This document shows positions 7,798-17,610 of a stretch of DNA of 46,684 nucleotides, in pieces. The stretch lies in NCBI RefSeq assembly GCF_014696875.1, contig NZ_JACJQV010000168.1, forward strand, positions 1-46,684, in the 5' to 3' direction. The notes under the pieces were generated by a model. It was not told the DNA's origin. It made no database searches and saw only the letters and a list, made by a program, of their open reading frames with translations. Origin of the DNA: Microcystis wesenbergii FACHB-1317. GTDB lineage: Bacteria; Cyanobacteriota; Cyanobacteriia; Cyanobacteriales; Microcystaceae. The position numbers were made by a program, and so were the translations under genes. Each line of letters starts with the position of its first letter. The stretch's first letter is position 1.

Positions 7798-10700
7798 ATG
7801 TCAGGACAAACGGGCAATAAACCACTTTTTTCTCAACACTATCTTGAGCATCGGCTGCCGGATTCTCTGGAATGGCAAGAGGATGTATCCGTGGCATTTT
7901 CCCGATTAGAGAGTCTTTATCAACAAAAAAAGGCGATTTTGCCGACTCTTAACGAAGCGCAAACGGAAGCAGAATTAATACAACCGATTCTAGAAATTCT
8001 CGGTTTTAGTTATATACCGCAGGTAAGCAGTAGGGGAAAAGGAAGGTCAGAAAGGCCAGATTATGCCCTATTTGCCACAGAAAATGACCGTTATCAAGCC
8101 TATGCTCTCCAGAATAATGAAAGAGCCTTTTATAGTCAAGTTTTAGCGATCGCTGAGGCCAAATACTGGCAACGTTCTCTTAGTGACGTTTCTAAGAATG
8201 ATCAGCGAGATATCTGGAAAAATAGTAATCCTTCCTTTCAGATCACCAATTATCTGACGGGGACGGGAGTAGATTGGGGTATTCTCACCAATGGTCGAGA
8301 ATGGCGCTTATATTATCGTCAAGCGTCCTCCACAGCCACGGAATTTTATCCAGTGGACTTGATGGAACTATTAGAAGGGGGAGACCGGCAAAAATTTCGG
8401 TATTTCTGGTTATTTTTCCGTCAAGAGGCTTTTATTAAGGATATTCACGGTCAGAATTTCCTTGAACGGGTCCGGGAGGGAAGTACCACCTATGCCACTA
8501 GAGTGGGTAACGAGTTAAAAGAGTTAGTCTTCGATCGCATTTTTCCCGATATTTCTCAAGGTTTTGTATCATTAAATACAGACATACAGCCAGATTTATT
8601 GTATGAGGCGAGTTTATCCCTGCTGTATAAATTATTATTTCTGCTCTACGCAGAAGCGCGGGACTTGCTGCCGGTGAGGGGAGACTATCGCGATTACAGC
8701 TTATTGCAAAAGACGCGAGAAATTGCCGTTAAAATCGATCGTCAGCAGGTCTTTAGTGGCACCTCGACGGGAATATACGATGCTCTCCTCAGTTTATTTC
8801 GCATTGTCGATCGAGGGGATGCTAATTTAGCCGTACCTCGTTACAACGGGGGTTTATTTGATATGGAAGAAGGCCGGGTGAATTGTTTTCTCGGTCAATA
8901 TAAGTTATCCGATGCGGTTTTAGCGCCCATCTTAGACAAGTTAGCACGTTTTGAGGGACAGCCGATCGACTATAGTTTTTTAGGTGTGCGACAGTTAGGA
9001 TCAATTTACGAGGGATTACTGGAATATCGCATCGTGATTGAGGGGGAATCGGTGCATCTGGAAAATGATCGGGGAGAAAGAAAAGCCACCGGTTCCTATT
9101 ACGCTCCCGATTATATTGTTAAATATATTGTCAGTCATACCCTCAAACCAATTTTAGAGCAAAGAGCGCGACAGTTCGGGGATGTGATGACGGAAATCGC
9201 CACCCGAAGACAAGAAAGCAGCGATAGACGTTTAGGAAATCTCAGTCAGCAGGGATTAGAAAAAGAGCTACAACGCTTAGAAAAAAAAGCGATCACTACC
9301 TTACTTGATCTTAAACTCTGTGACCCCGCCATGGGAAGCGGACATTTTTTAGTAGAAGCAGTGGACTATCTCACCGATGAGTTAATCCAGATTCTCAATC
9401 TTTATCCCGAAGATAATCCCGTTTTAACCATGTTGGAAACCACCCGACAAAACATTATCGACAATCTCCGACAACAGGGAATTATTCTCGATTCTCCCAC
9501 CCTTGAACCCACGCAATTATTACAGAGAGTGGTGATGAAGCGCTGTATTTATGGGGTGGATATCAATCCGATGGCCGTAGAATTGGCCAAGGTTAGTCTC
9601 TGGTTACATTCTTTCACAGTGGGCGCACCTTTGAGTTTTTTGGATCATCATTTACGTTGTGGTAATTCTCTGATCGGAACTACCGCCAAGGATGCAGAAG
9701 CCGCTATGATCGAGGAAGAAGGTGGTCAATTAACTCTTTTAACGGGCCCTTTTGTTGGGTTACTTCGGGCCGCGGAAATTATGCGGGGAATTAGTACCCT
9801 CAGCGATGCGACTTTTGCTGAAGTGGAAGCAAGTGAACAGTTATTCCGTGATTTTGATAGTCAAGCTAAACCCTACAAGCGTTTATTAGATGTTTTCCTC
9901 TCTCGCTTTTTTGGGGTTAAAACTGCTATCGAGTTTCTGCAGCGCTACGGTGGCAATATATCGGCAATTAATTGGGATAAGTTACCCCGATCAGATCAAG
10001 GAATTTTAGACCAAGCAGCTAGTTTATATAAAAGTAAGCGCTTTTTTCATTGGGATCTGGAATTTCCTGAAGTTTTTATCGATCTTGATTCCGCTTCTTG
10101 GAAGGATAACCCCGGTTTTGATGCAGTAATCGGTAATCCTCCTTATGTTCGACAAGAAGGATTAAAAGATATTAAACCCTTTCTAAAAGAAAATTATCAA
10201 TCTTTTCATGGAGTTGCCGATTTATACGTTTATTTTGTCGAAATGGGGTTACTATCCTTACAGCAAGGAGGTCACTTGGGTTTGATTATATCAAATAAAT
10301 TTATGCGTGCTAATTATGGAACGAAATTAAGACAATTTCTAACCCAGCAAACAACTATAAAAGAAATTATCGATTTTGGAGAATTGCCTGTTTTTTCGGA
10401 AGCGGCAACTTTTCCATCTATTCTACTGATTGAAAATAATATTGTAGGTCAACAAAATGTTTTAGTATCAAAGATTAAGTCTCTCAAATTCAATAGTTTA
10501 ATTGATGTGATTAATGATCTGTCATATTATGTATGTGAAAATAGCTTGTCTGTGGAAGGTTGGTCTTTAGCTAAAAATCAGATTGCTACAATTGTCGAAA
10601 AATTACCAAAAAAAGCTGTTTTTCTGAGTGAATATGTAAACAATCAGATTTATCTGGGAATTAAAACAGGATGTAACGAAGCATTTGTGATTGACAAAAA

Positions 10701-11790
10701 TATCAAAGAATATTTAGTAAAAACCGACCCAAACAATCAACAATTTATCAAGTCTTTAATAGTAGGAGATGATTTAAGGAAATATGAAATCAAGAATCGG
10801 GACTTATATTTATTATTGATTCCCTGGGGATGGACAAAACAAAAAATAGATACAGATCAGGAAAAATTGGCTTGGAATTATCTTTCTTCAATATACCCTT
10901 CTCTTACTAAACATCTTGAGGGTTTTGCAGAAAAAGCTAGAAAACGATGTGATCAAGGACAGTTTTGGTGGGAATTAAGATCTTGCACTTATTATGATAT
11001 TTTTGAAAAACCTAAAATTATTTATCCAGATATTGCTAAAGAATCGCGCTTTACTTTAGATAATAATGGCTTTTACTCAATCAATACTACCTATTTAATT
11101 CCTAGCCAAAGTTATTATTTACTAGCTCTTTTAAATTCCAGCTTAATTTTCTTTTATATGTCTCAAAACAGTGCTGTATTGGGGGATACAGAGAAGCAAG
11201 GTAGATTAAGATTTTTTGGTCAATACATGGAGAATATCCCCATCCGAAAAATATCTTTTAACACCAATATCGATCACCGTCAACATTGTTTAGAGAAACT
11301 TATCAAAAGTTATCAAGAAAAGCAAGAAATATTAAAAGAAATCGAGGAACATATTAGGAGAGAGGAAACCGATATAGTCCATGATATTCTGGCATACTTA
11401 GCAGAACAGATGATCGAGATAAATCGGGAAAAACAAAAAGAAATCAAAAGCTTTTTAAGATATTTAGAGAGAATAATCGGCAGTGCGATCGATAATTTAA
11501 CCAACAAATCAAAAATCCAAAACTATCTCGGTGACTACCAAAAAAGCGAACCTCATCTTAGCTTGGATCAGCTGTGGGAGATACTGAAAAAGAACAAAAA
11601 GAAAATTACCGTTAACTTACTCGATCGTCAAATACAGGAAACCCTAGAAAAAGAATATCAAACCAGTCTAGATAAACTTTTGCCACTAAAACAACAATTA
11701 AGCGCCACCGATGAATTAATCGATCTAATTGTTTATAAACTCTATGGATTAAGCGAGGAAGAAATTAAAATTATTGAAGGGAGAGAGTGA
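7798..11790 (+). CDS. Type IIG-like restriction-modification enzyme (Eco57I/N6-adenine methylase class)
   Basis: A 1330-residue single-chain enzyme expected to both methylate adenine in a DNA target and cut unmodified DNA. The N-terminal 130 residues look like a PD-(D/E)XK nuclease (RPDYALF, then AIAEAKYWQ). The central methylase has the S-adenosylmethionine motif DPAMGSGHFLVEA (residues about 503-515), an RCIYGVDINPMAVELAKVSLW block and the catalytic NPPY in AVIGNPPYVRQ (about 778). The C-terminal third holds a presumed target-recognition domain and then a charged helical region. From about 10400 to 11300 the DNA is visibly more AT-rich, as exchanged recognition domains often are. No separate restriction or specificity gene flanks it, which fits a stand-alone enzyme. 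The recognition site cannot be read from sequence. Confidence 0.88.
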   Translation: MSGQTGNKPLFSQHYLEHRLPDSLEWQEDVSVAFSRLESLYQQKKAILPTLNEAQTEAELIQPILEILGFSYIPQVSSRGKGRSERPDYALFATENDRYQAYALQNNERAFYSQVLAIAEAKYWQRSLSDVSKNDQRDIWKNSNPSFQITNYLTGTGVDWGILTNGREWRLYYRQASSTATEFYPVDLMELLEGGDRQKFRYFWLFFRQEAFIKDIHGQNFLERVREGSTTYATRVGNELKELVFDRIFPDISQGFVSLNTDIQPDLLYEASLSLLYKLLFLLYAEARDLLPVRGDYRDYSLLQKTREIAVKIDRQQVFSGTSTGIYDALLSLFRIVDRGDANLAVPRYNGGLFDMEEGRVNCFLGQYKLSDAVLAPILDKLARFEGQPIDYSFLGVRQLGSIYEGLLEYRIVIEGESVHLENDRGERKATGSYYAPDYIVKYIVSHTLKPILEQRARQFGDVMTEIATRRQESSDRRLGNLSQQGLEKELQRLEKKAITTLLDLKLCDPAMGSGHFLVEAVDYLTDELIQILNLYPEDNPVLTMLETTRQNIIDNLRQQGIILDSPTLEPTQLLQRVVMKRCIYGVDINPMAVELAKVSLWLHSFTVGAPLSFLDHHLRCGNSLIGTTAKDAEAAMIEEEGGQLTLLTGPFVGLLRAAEIMRGISTLSDATFAEVEASEQLFRDFDSQAKPYKRLLDVFLSRFFGVKTAIEFLQRYGGNISAINWDKLPRSDQGILDQAASLYKSKRFFHWDLEFPEVFIDLDSASWKDNPGFDAVIGNPPYVRQEGLKDIKPFLKENYQSFHGVADLYVYFVEMGLLSLQQGGHLGLIISNKFMRANYGTKLRQFLTQQTTIKEIIDFGELPVFSEAATFPSILLIENNIVGQQNVLVSKIKSLKFNSLIDVINDLSYYVCENSLSVEGWSLAKNQIATIVEKLPKKAVFLSEYVNNQIYLGIKTGCNEAFVIDKNIKEYLVKTDPNNQQFIKSLIVGDDLRKYEIKNRDLYLLLIPWGWTKQKIDTDQEKLAWNYLSSIYPSLTKHLEGFAEKARKRCDQGQFWWELRSCTYYDIFEKPKIIYPDIAKESRFTLDNNGFYSINTTYLIPSQSYYLLALLNSSLIFFYMSQNSAVLGDTEKQGRLRFFGQYMENIPIRKISFNTNIDHRQHCLEKLIKSYQEKQEILKEIEEHIRREETDIVHDILAYLAEQMIEINREKQKEIKSFLRYLERIIGSAIDNLTNKSKIQNYLGDYQKSEPHLSLDQLWEILKKNKKKITVNLLDRQIQETLEKEYQTSLDKLLPLKQQLSATDELIDLIVYKLYGLSEEEIKIIEGRE

Positions 11791-11794
11791 AAAA

Positions 11795-11833
11795 AGAATC
11801 AGCTGCCTGCGTATTTAAATTACTTGTTGAGAT
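11795..11833. repeat. 39-bp direct repeat, left copy
   Basis: This starts five bases after the restriction-modification stop. It contains AGCTGCCTGCGTATTTAAAT and matches the copy at 12573-12611 with one mismatch. Together the two copies flank the DUF29 gene. Confidence 0.85.
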
Positions 11834-11867
11834 ACAGATACCCGTCGAGGTGGTATAACCGTTAAAT

Positions 11868-12329
11868 TTACGACCAATCTTGACTGGTATCGCAGAGGAA
11901 ATGGTCGGTCATGATGTCCTCGAAGGTGAAGGGACAGTGAGAGGGAAAAGTCCGTATCGGTAAATCCGTGTCCCGCAAAGCCAAATCGACTCCGGCCTCG
12001 AAAGCATCGGATAAAGCCGTCGGTATCCGGGATTTTAAACTAGGATTACCCTCTAGATGCCGTCTGATCCCTCGTCTCTGTTCTCTAATCGTCAAAAACC
12101 AGCTGCGAGAACGTTTATCCGGCTGATATTCCCATTTGAGAAGATGTCCTACCAAAACGGTTAGACGGCTCACCAGTTCTCGATATTCTTGTTTACCCAA
12201 GGAAATGATTTCCTCCCGTAAGTTTTGCCAGTCCAGAGCTTCTACCTGTCGGTTGGCTAGAGCTTTCGCTTGTAGCTCTGTCCACCCGTAGAAGTCGGAT
12301 TCATACAGGGAATTGGCTCGATCTTTCAT
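11868..12329 (-). CDS. DUF29 family protein
   Basis: A 153-residue protein with the DUF29 pattern. It opens ANSLYESDFYGWTELQAKALANRQVEALDWQNLREEI, then has the helix SRLTVLVGHLLKWEYQPDKRSRSW, and ends with an acidic and aromatic tail. Length and block order are complete. DUF29 genes are multi-copy in Microcystis-type cyanobacteria and have no settled function. It lies opposite to the restriction-modification gene, between two 39-bp direct repeats, which suggests it arrived or was duplicated as a unit. Confidence 0.85.
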   Translation of the reverse strand: MKDRANSLYESDFYGWTELQAKALANRQVEALDWQNLREEIISLGKQEYRELVSRLTVLVGHLLKWEYQPDKRSRSWFLTIREQRRGIRRHLEGNPSLKSRIPTALSDAFEAGVDLALRDTDLPIRTFPSHCPFTFEDIMTDHFLCDTSQDWS

Positions 12330-12660
12330 ATTGGAGCAGCCTTGACAATTAAAGATATGGCGTTCTATTCAGTAGTTCTAGTATTCTAGTTGTGGATAGG
12401 TAAAATCGGCTCTCTTCTTCTTTGTGTGATCTCGCGTAGCGAGCGCGTTGCGACCAGTTTAACTTATATAGGAGCGATCGATCTTTGTGTTCTTTGTGTC
12501 TTTGTGGTTCCTTCCACTCCCTCGCCAGCAGGACTGTATCTTAAAATACATTTTACCCACCAAACCCAAGAGAGAATCAGCTGCCTGCGTATTTAAATTA
12601 CTGGTTGAGATGAGGTAAAAGGCAATCCCTTCTCAAGAGAGGAGATTGCCGGCTGTTTGC
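12330..12660. other. Intergenic spacer, right copy of the 39-bp repeat inside
   Basis: No gene is supported. It holds TTTGTGT-like runs around 12481-12510, a CGCGTAGCGAGCGCG patch (12430-12450) and the right 39-bp direct repeat at 12573-12611. The last 50 bases lie past the end of crtQ and contain AGAGGAGATTGCCGG without a clear terminator. Confidence 0.5.
12573..12611. repeat. 39-bp direct repeat, right copy
   Basis: It differs from the copy at 11795-11833 by one base (CTGGTTGAGAT versus CTTGTTGAGAT). The copies are 778 bases apart in the same orientation. Confidence 0.85.
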
Positions 12661-14121
12661 TCAAACCGTGGCTAAAGATTTCCAGCGCTCGGCCTGTTGT
12701 AAGATGGCTTTGGCTGCCTGTTTACCCGATAAAGTGGCCCCTTCCATGCTATCAATGTAATCCTGTTGGGTATAACTACCGGCAAGGAAAAAGTTAGGGA
12801 TAGGAGTCGCTTGCGAGGGACGATAGACATCCATCCCCGGTGCTTCCCGATAGAGACTCTGGGCCAATTTCACCACGCTAAACCAAGTCATCTTTAACTC
12901 CCGTGAGGAGGGAAATAACTGATGGACTTGCGCTAAAACGTGCTGGGCGATATCTTCATTTTTAGCTTTAATAAAAGGATCCCCGGGCGTTAAAACCAAC
13001 TGTAATAAAGAACCTTCTCCGGGGCGATAATAATCCCTAGGACTGGTGAGAGCAAGATCTGCAAAACAGGAAAAATCCGCTTGGTGGGTGTACAAAAGAT
13101 TATCAATTCCCACCGCTTTTTGCAGTTGTCGCCGTTTTTCGGCATCATTTAATTCCGTCACCCAACCGTCAAAACGCAATTGTACCGTGGCGACGGGGAC
13201 GGCTTCTAGTCGGAAAATATTGTCAAAAATCGGCATTTTTCGCCAATCTTGGGGAATAAGACGCTGAATACCGGGGACATCACCAGCGCAAACATAGGCA
13301 TCTGCGGTGATAGTTTCTGTGGTTTCTCCGTTAGCGACGATCAGGCCATTAACTTGCAGATTTTCGCCCTCTCCAGAATAGAGAATTTCCCGCACCTGAC
13401 GACGGGTGGAGATTTTGGCACCCCGGGCTTCCAGATAGTTAATAATCGGTTTATGTAGGTATTCGTGGGGGGAACCTTCCAACATCCGCAGGACGGAAGC
13501 TTCGGTTTTAGCGGCAAAAAATTGGAAAATCGTCAGCATACAACGGGCCGAGATATTTTCCGTATCGATAAATCCTAAGGCATAGGCGATCGGATTCCAC
13601 ATTTTTTTTAAACTGCCGTCATTACCGCCATGGCTACGAAACCAATCGGCAAAACTAATCGAGTCCAGATCCCGAATCGTTTTCATCGCTCCTTGAAAGT
13701 CTATCAGACCGCGGACGATGGGACTGGTACCTAAGGCCAGAGAATTAAAGATTTTATCGGCTGCCGAGAGTTGGGAGGAGGTAAAAAAGGCTTTTAAACC
13801 GTTAAAAGGCGCACCTGCGACGAAACGGAAGTCTAATTCGCCGATTTTTCCCCCTTCGTTGATAAAAGTGTGGGTGTGTTCTTTGAGTAGTAGGGATTGA
13901 AAAGCGCCCACTTTTTTCATTAACTCAAAAAGATTATAGTAACAACCAAAAAAGACGTGCAAGCCCATCTCGATGTGATTACCGTCCGCATCTACCCAAC
14001 TACCGACTTTTCCTCCGACAAAGGGACGAGATTCTAATATTTCTACTGTACAGCCCGCATCGACCAGATCGATAGCTGTTGCCATTCCCGCTAATCCCGC
14101 ACCAACGATCACCACTCGCAT
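12661..14121 (-). CDS. crtQ: Zeta-carotene desaturase
   Basis: A 486-residue FAD-dependent desaturase that turns 9,9'-di-cis-zeta-carotene into prolycopene in carotenoid synthesis at the membrane. The N-terminal dinucleotide-binding motif is [21 protein letters not shown]. The carotenoid-desaturase segments [16 protein letters not shown] and [11 protein letters not shown] follow, and the C-terminal signature is [23 protein letters not shown]. Length and start (MRVVIVGAG) are those of plant-type CrtQ/ZDS rather than bacterial CrtI. The gene is single; the divergent GT39-like gene starts 137 bases away, so both promoters lie in that gap. Confidence 0.95.
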   Translation of the reverse strand: MRVVIVGAGLAGMATAIDLVDAGCTVEILESRPFVGGKVGSWVDADGNHIEMGLHVFFGCYYNLFELMKKVGAFQSLLLKEHTHTFINEGGKIGELDFRFVAGAPFNGLKAFFTSSQLSAADKIFNSLALGTSPIVRGLIDFQGAMKTIRDLDSISFADWFRSHGGNDGSLKKMWNPIAYALGFIDTENISARCMLTIFQFFAAKTEASVLRMLEGSPHEYLHKPIINYLEARGAKISTRRQVREILYSGEGENLQVNGLIVANGETTETITADAYVCAGDVPGIQRLIPQDWRKMPIFDNIFRLEAVPVATVQLRFDGWVTELNDAEKRRQLQKAVGIDNLLYTHQADFSCFADLALTSPRDYYRPGEGSLLQLVLTPGDPFIKAKNEDIAQHVLAQVHQLFPSSRELKMTWFSVVKLAQSLYREAPGMDVYRPSQATPIPNFFLAGSYTQQDYIDSMEGATLSGKQAAKAILQQAERWKSLATV

Positions 14122-14258
14122 TTGTCAAGTTCCTGTTACAATTTTTCACTAAATCTTTATTTTACCCCGATCGGTCTGGTGTTTCTCGCTGGCGATTTTT
14201 TCAGGGTCGCTTGAGAGCGTGGCAGAATAATTGAGAGTTGCACTAGGGAGAAGTCATT

Positions 14259-16697
14259 TTGAAGCGATCGCTAGATAGGAGACAGGGATTAATTATTGTC
14301 AGTATTATTTGGATATTGGGGATATTAGTCGATAGATTCTGGTTTAGTCTGGATCATACTATTCCTGCTTGGGATCAGGCCGATTATCTCAACGGTGGCA
14401 TTATCTATACCCAAGCTTTCCAAAATCCGCGCTGGTTTGATGGGGATTGGTGGCGCGGTTTATGGCTAATGTCCCCGAAAATTCCCCCTTTAACCTATCT
14501 TTTAACGATTCCCTTCTTTAATCTCTTTGGTATTAGTCTTGACGCGGGTATGTGGGTAATGGCTATCTATAGCACCCTACTGCTCTTTTCTGTGTACGGA
14601 TTGGGAATTATCCTCTTTAATGGGACTGTGGCTTTATGGGCGGTCTTAATCTGTCAATTTCTCCCCGGTTTATACTATTATCGCCTCGAATATCTCTTAG
14701 ATTTTCCCTTAGCGGCAATTGTAACGTTTTCTTACTTTTGCTTGACATGGTGGCGATTTAGTGGTCAAGGCTGGCTAAAAGCGATCGCTTTCGGTATTTC
14801 TTTCGGTTTAGGGATGTTAGTCAAACAAACCGCCCTATTTTTCCTCTTTTTACCGATTTTGTGGGTATTGGGCGAAAATCTCCGGCGAAAACGTTGGGGC
14901 AATCTAGCGCAATTAATGCTCAGTTTTTTGACGGCAGCATTGTTAATGTTTCCCTGGTATCGGACGAATTGGTTATTAATGTTAACTGCGGGCAAACGTG
15001 CCACGGTAGATTCGGCGATTTTGGAGGGAGATCCGCCTCTTACCAGTCCAGATGCCTGGACATTTTACGCCCAAGTTTTACCCTATTTTCTTTCTTGGGT
15101 ATTGTTATTAGTTCCCGTGGTGGGATTATTAATCTCATTACGTCATAGAAAAACCGAAGATAAGGTTAATCGTCCTGTGTGGATTTGGTTAGGAGTTTTT
15201 CTGCTGGGGGGATACCTATTATCATCCCTCAACATCAATAAAGATGCTCGTTATATTTTGCCGCTTTTACCGACTTTATCCTTAATTTTATCCGTCGGTT
15301 TATTATCTTGGTGCGGTCGTTTTGCCCCCGCTATCCGTTGGGGAACGATAACTATTGCCGCTATCCTCACCAGCTTAAATTTATTCCCCTTGGGGGGAGA
15401 GCTAATTACTAACGTTTTCAGTCCCGAATTACAACACCATCCCTATTTAAAAACCGGCTGGCAACAGGAAGAAGTAGTTAAAGAGATTCTAGCCGATTCT
15501 CCCTATCTTCGCAGCACTCTAGGGGTTTTACCTTCCACCCCCGAATTAAATCAACATACTCTCTCTTTCTACGGTGGTAAACATAATTCCCAGGTTGCCG
15601 GCAGACAGGTGGGAGTTCGGGAAGAAGATATCGAAAAGGATGTCAATTCTTTAGATTGGTTTTTAACTAAAACTGGTGAACAGGGTTCCGTCCCCGATGT
15701 CCAGAAAAAAATTGTTAATCGAGTCGCCACTGGTTCAGATTTCCAAGTGGAAAAAACTTGGCAGCTACCGGATGATAGTACCCTTTCCCTACACCGTAAA
15801 ATAGACCCCTCCGTCACGGTTAAAACCCTTGAAAATGCGCCAAAACAGGTGGAATTAAGAGAGATTGCCATTGCCGAAAAAGCCTCTCCTAATCAACCAA
15901 TTCCTGTGGTTTACAAATGGGCAGGAGACTGGCAACAATTAAAGTCAGGGGTAGTGATTTTAACTTGGCAAGAAGTGGACGGTAAGGATTATTGGATGCA
16001 CGATCATGGTATTGCTATGGGGGGATTAATGGCAGAAAAATTAACTCCAGAAGAGCAACAAAATGGTTTTGAAGTTACTGAAAAAACCGCCATGCAGTCG
16101 GCAGCAACCCCCGGAGTTTATCGCTTATCTGCTGTCTATCTCAATCGGGAAACTGGCGAAACCTATCCGATTAAAACTAATGCTCAAATTACTATCGATC
16201 CTCAAGTTCCCAAGTTAGCAACGCCCCAATTAGATTTAGTCACCCAATTGCGCTTAAAGTCTGCTAATATTGGTCAAGGATTAACGGGTATTGAGCCAAT
16301 TTTTGAGTTAACTAATCGTATCAATCAATACGATTCGATTCAGGATTATGTGCTGCAAGCAGACAAAGCTTTTTCCTATCGTTTACAGCAACAAAATCCC
16401 CCCGATAAGTTATCTTTAGCCTACGGATTAGCAATTTCTAAGGTACTACAACAGGATGTGGCAGGGGCAATAAAAGCCACGGAGGAAATGATTAAAATTG
16501 ACCCCCATAATCCCTATCATTATGCTTATCAAGGTTTTATTTATCTCTACGATTGGCAACCGCAAGCAGCCCAAAAAGTCTTAGATCAAGCTAGACAATT
16601 AAATCCCGATAGTGAGGAAATTAAGACTTTAAATGCAGTGGCTGCCTTGATGGGGGGAAATCTCGTTAAAGCTTGGCAATTATGGCAGTCAAATTAA
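14259..16697 (+). CDS. GT39-like membrane glycosyltransferase with C-terminal TPR
   Basis: An 812-residue protein. Residues about 1-370 are an ArnT/PMT-type membrane region of around ten helices, with an early DxD-like WDQADY (about residue 38-43) in the first outer loop, as in lipid-linked sugar transferases. A long soluble segment follows. The last 130 residues look like tetratricopeptide helices (SLAYGLAISKVLQQDVAGAI, then PYHYAYQGFIYLYDWQPQAA). Such proteins move a sugar from a polyprenyl carrier to a lipid, protein or glycan on the outer side of the membrane. The acceptor is unknown. TTG starts the frame at 14259, with AGGGAG 15 bases upstream. A heptamer array follows the stop. Confidence 0.8.
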   Translation: MKRSLDRRQGLIIVSIIWILGILVDRFWFSLDHTIPAWDQADYLNGGIIYTQAFQNPRWFDGDWWRGLWLMSPKIPPLTYLLTIPFFNLFGISLDAGMWVMAIYSTLLLFSVYGLGIILFNGTVALWAVLICQFLPGLYYYRLEYLLDFPLAAIVTFSYFCLTWWRFSGQGWLKAIAFGISFGLGMLVKQTALFFLFLPILWVLGENLRRKRWGNLAQLMLSFLTAALLMFPWYRTNWLLMLTAGKRATVDSAILEGDPPLTSPDAWTFYAQVLPYFLSWVLLLVPVVGLLISLRHRKTEDKVNRPVWIWLGVFLLGGYLLSSLNINKDARYILPLLPTLSLILSVGLLSWCGRFAPAIRWGTITIAAILTSLNLFPLGGELITNVFSPELQHHPYLKTGWQQEEVVKEILADSPYLRSTLGVLPSTPELNQHTLSFYGGKHNSQVAGRQVGVREEDIEKDVNSLDWFLTKTGEQGSVPDVQKKIVNRVATGSDFQVEKTWQLPDDSTLSLHRKIDPSVTVKTLENAPKQVELREIAIAEKASPNQPIPVVYKWAGDWQQLKSGVVILTWQEVDGKDYWMHDHGIAMGGLMAEKLTPEEQQNGFEVTEKTAMQSAATPGVYRLSAVYLNRETGETYPIKTNAQITIDPQVPKLATPQLDLVTQLRLKSANIGQGLTGIEPIFELTNRINQYDSIQDYVLQADKAFSYRLQQQNPPDKLSLAYGLAISKVLQQDVAGAIKATEEMIKIDPHNPYHYAYQGFIYLYDWQPQAAQKVLDQARQLNPDSEEIKTLNAVAALMGGNLVKAWQLWQSN

Positions 16698-16765
16698 AAG
16701 AGAGTGGGAAGTAGGGTGTGGGGTGTAGGGTGTTGGGGTGTGGGGAAGTGGGGAGTTTTCTCAGT

Positions 16766-16884
16766 GAACTGATAACTGATAACTGATAACTGATAACTGA
16801 TAACTGATAACTGATAACTGATAACTGATAACTGATAACTGATAACTGATAACTGATAACTGATAACTGATAACTGATAACTGA
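16766..16884. repeat. Heptamer tandem array, 17 units of ATAACTG type
   Basis: A pure 7-bp tandem repeat (TAACTGA phase) over 119 bases, equal to 17 units. It belongs to the class of short tandemly repeated repetitive sequences (STRR) known in cyanobacteria. It gives an open frame on the minus strand with a repeated SVISYQL peptide, which is an artefact of the repeat. The same heptamer recurs around 38870, 39125, 40145, 44760 and 45996. Confidence 0.95.
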
Positions 16885-17240
16885 CTTCTAACCCAATGTT
16901 GGACAAAGATAAGTAAAAATTATTGATTTACTGCAAAAACTTGAGAATATTTAAATTAACATTCCGCAATATTTATAAATTCTTAAGAATTAATTGAGAA
17001 ATATTTTTATTTAACAACGACGTTATGCTGGTAACAGCGATTTGATAGAATTTCATAATGGGTTATTCTGTGCTTTTTTGGGCAGCAATGGTTGAAACCC
17101 TTGCCACACCTAGAAGGTGATCCTAATTAAAACGGGTAAATCAGTCAATTTCACCCACAACGATGATCTTTTTTTTATGTAGTTTTATTGCAAAAAAAAA
17201 GTTTTTTTGACAAAAAGCACAAAGTATGATAATTAGTCGT

Positions 17241-17396
<156 letters not shown>

Positions 17397-17610
17397 TTAG
17401 CTACTTAATAACCCAAGGTATTTCTGGTTGCGAGTAATTATTGTAGAGAAGGGAGAAGGGGAGAAGGGAGTGAGAAGTGGGAAGTGGGGAAGTGGGGAAG
17501 CTGTCTCATCACCCTATCACCCCAAAACCCTATCACCCTATCTCCTGCCTCCTGACTCGGAGACTCCTGACTCCTGACCCCACTAACAAACTTTTTGCCG
17601 CAAACCCTAT

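Noticed and set aside
16766-16884. Possible CRISPR array
   Set aside because: The unit is 7 bp with no spacers. CRISPR repeats are far longer and separated by unique spacers. No cas gene is in the window.
16694-16906. A frame on the minus strand with the peptide SVISYQL repeated many times
   Set aside because: It is the translation of the 7-bp tandem array; a heptamer gives a repeating peptide in any open frame. There is no start signal and no family likeness.
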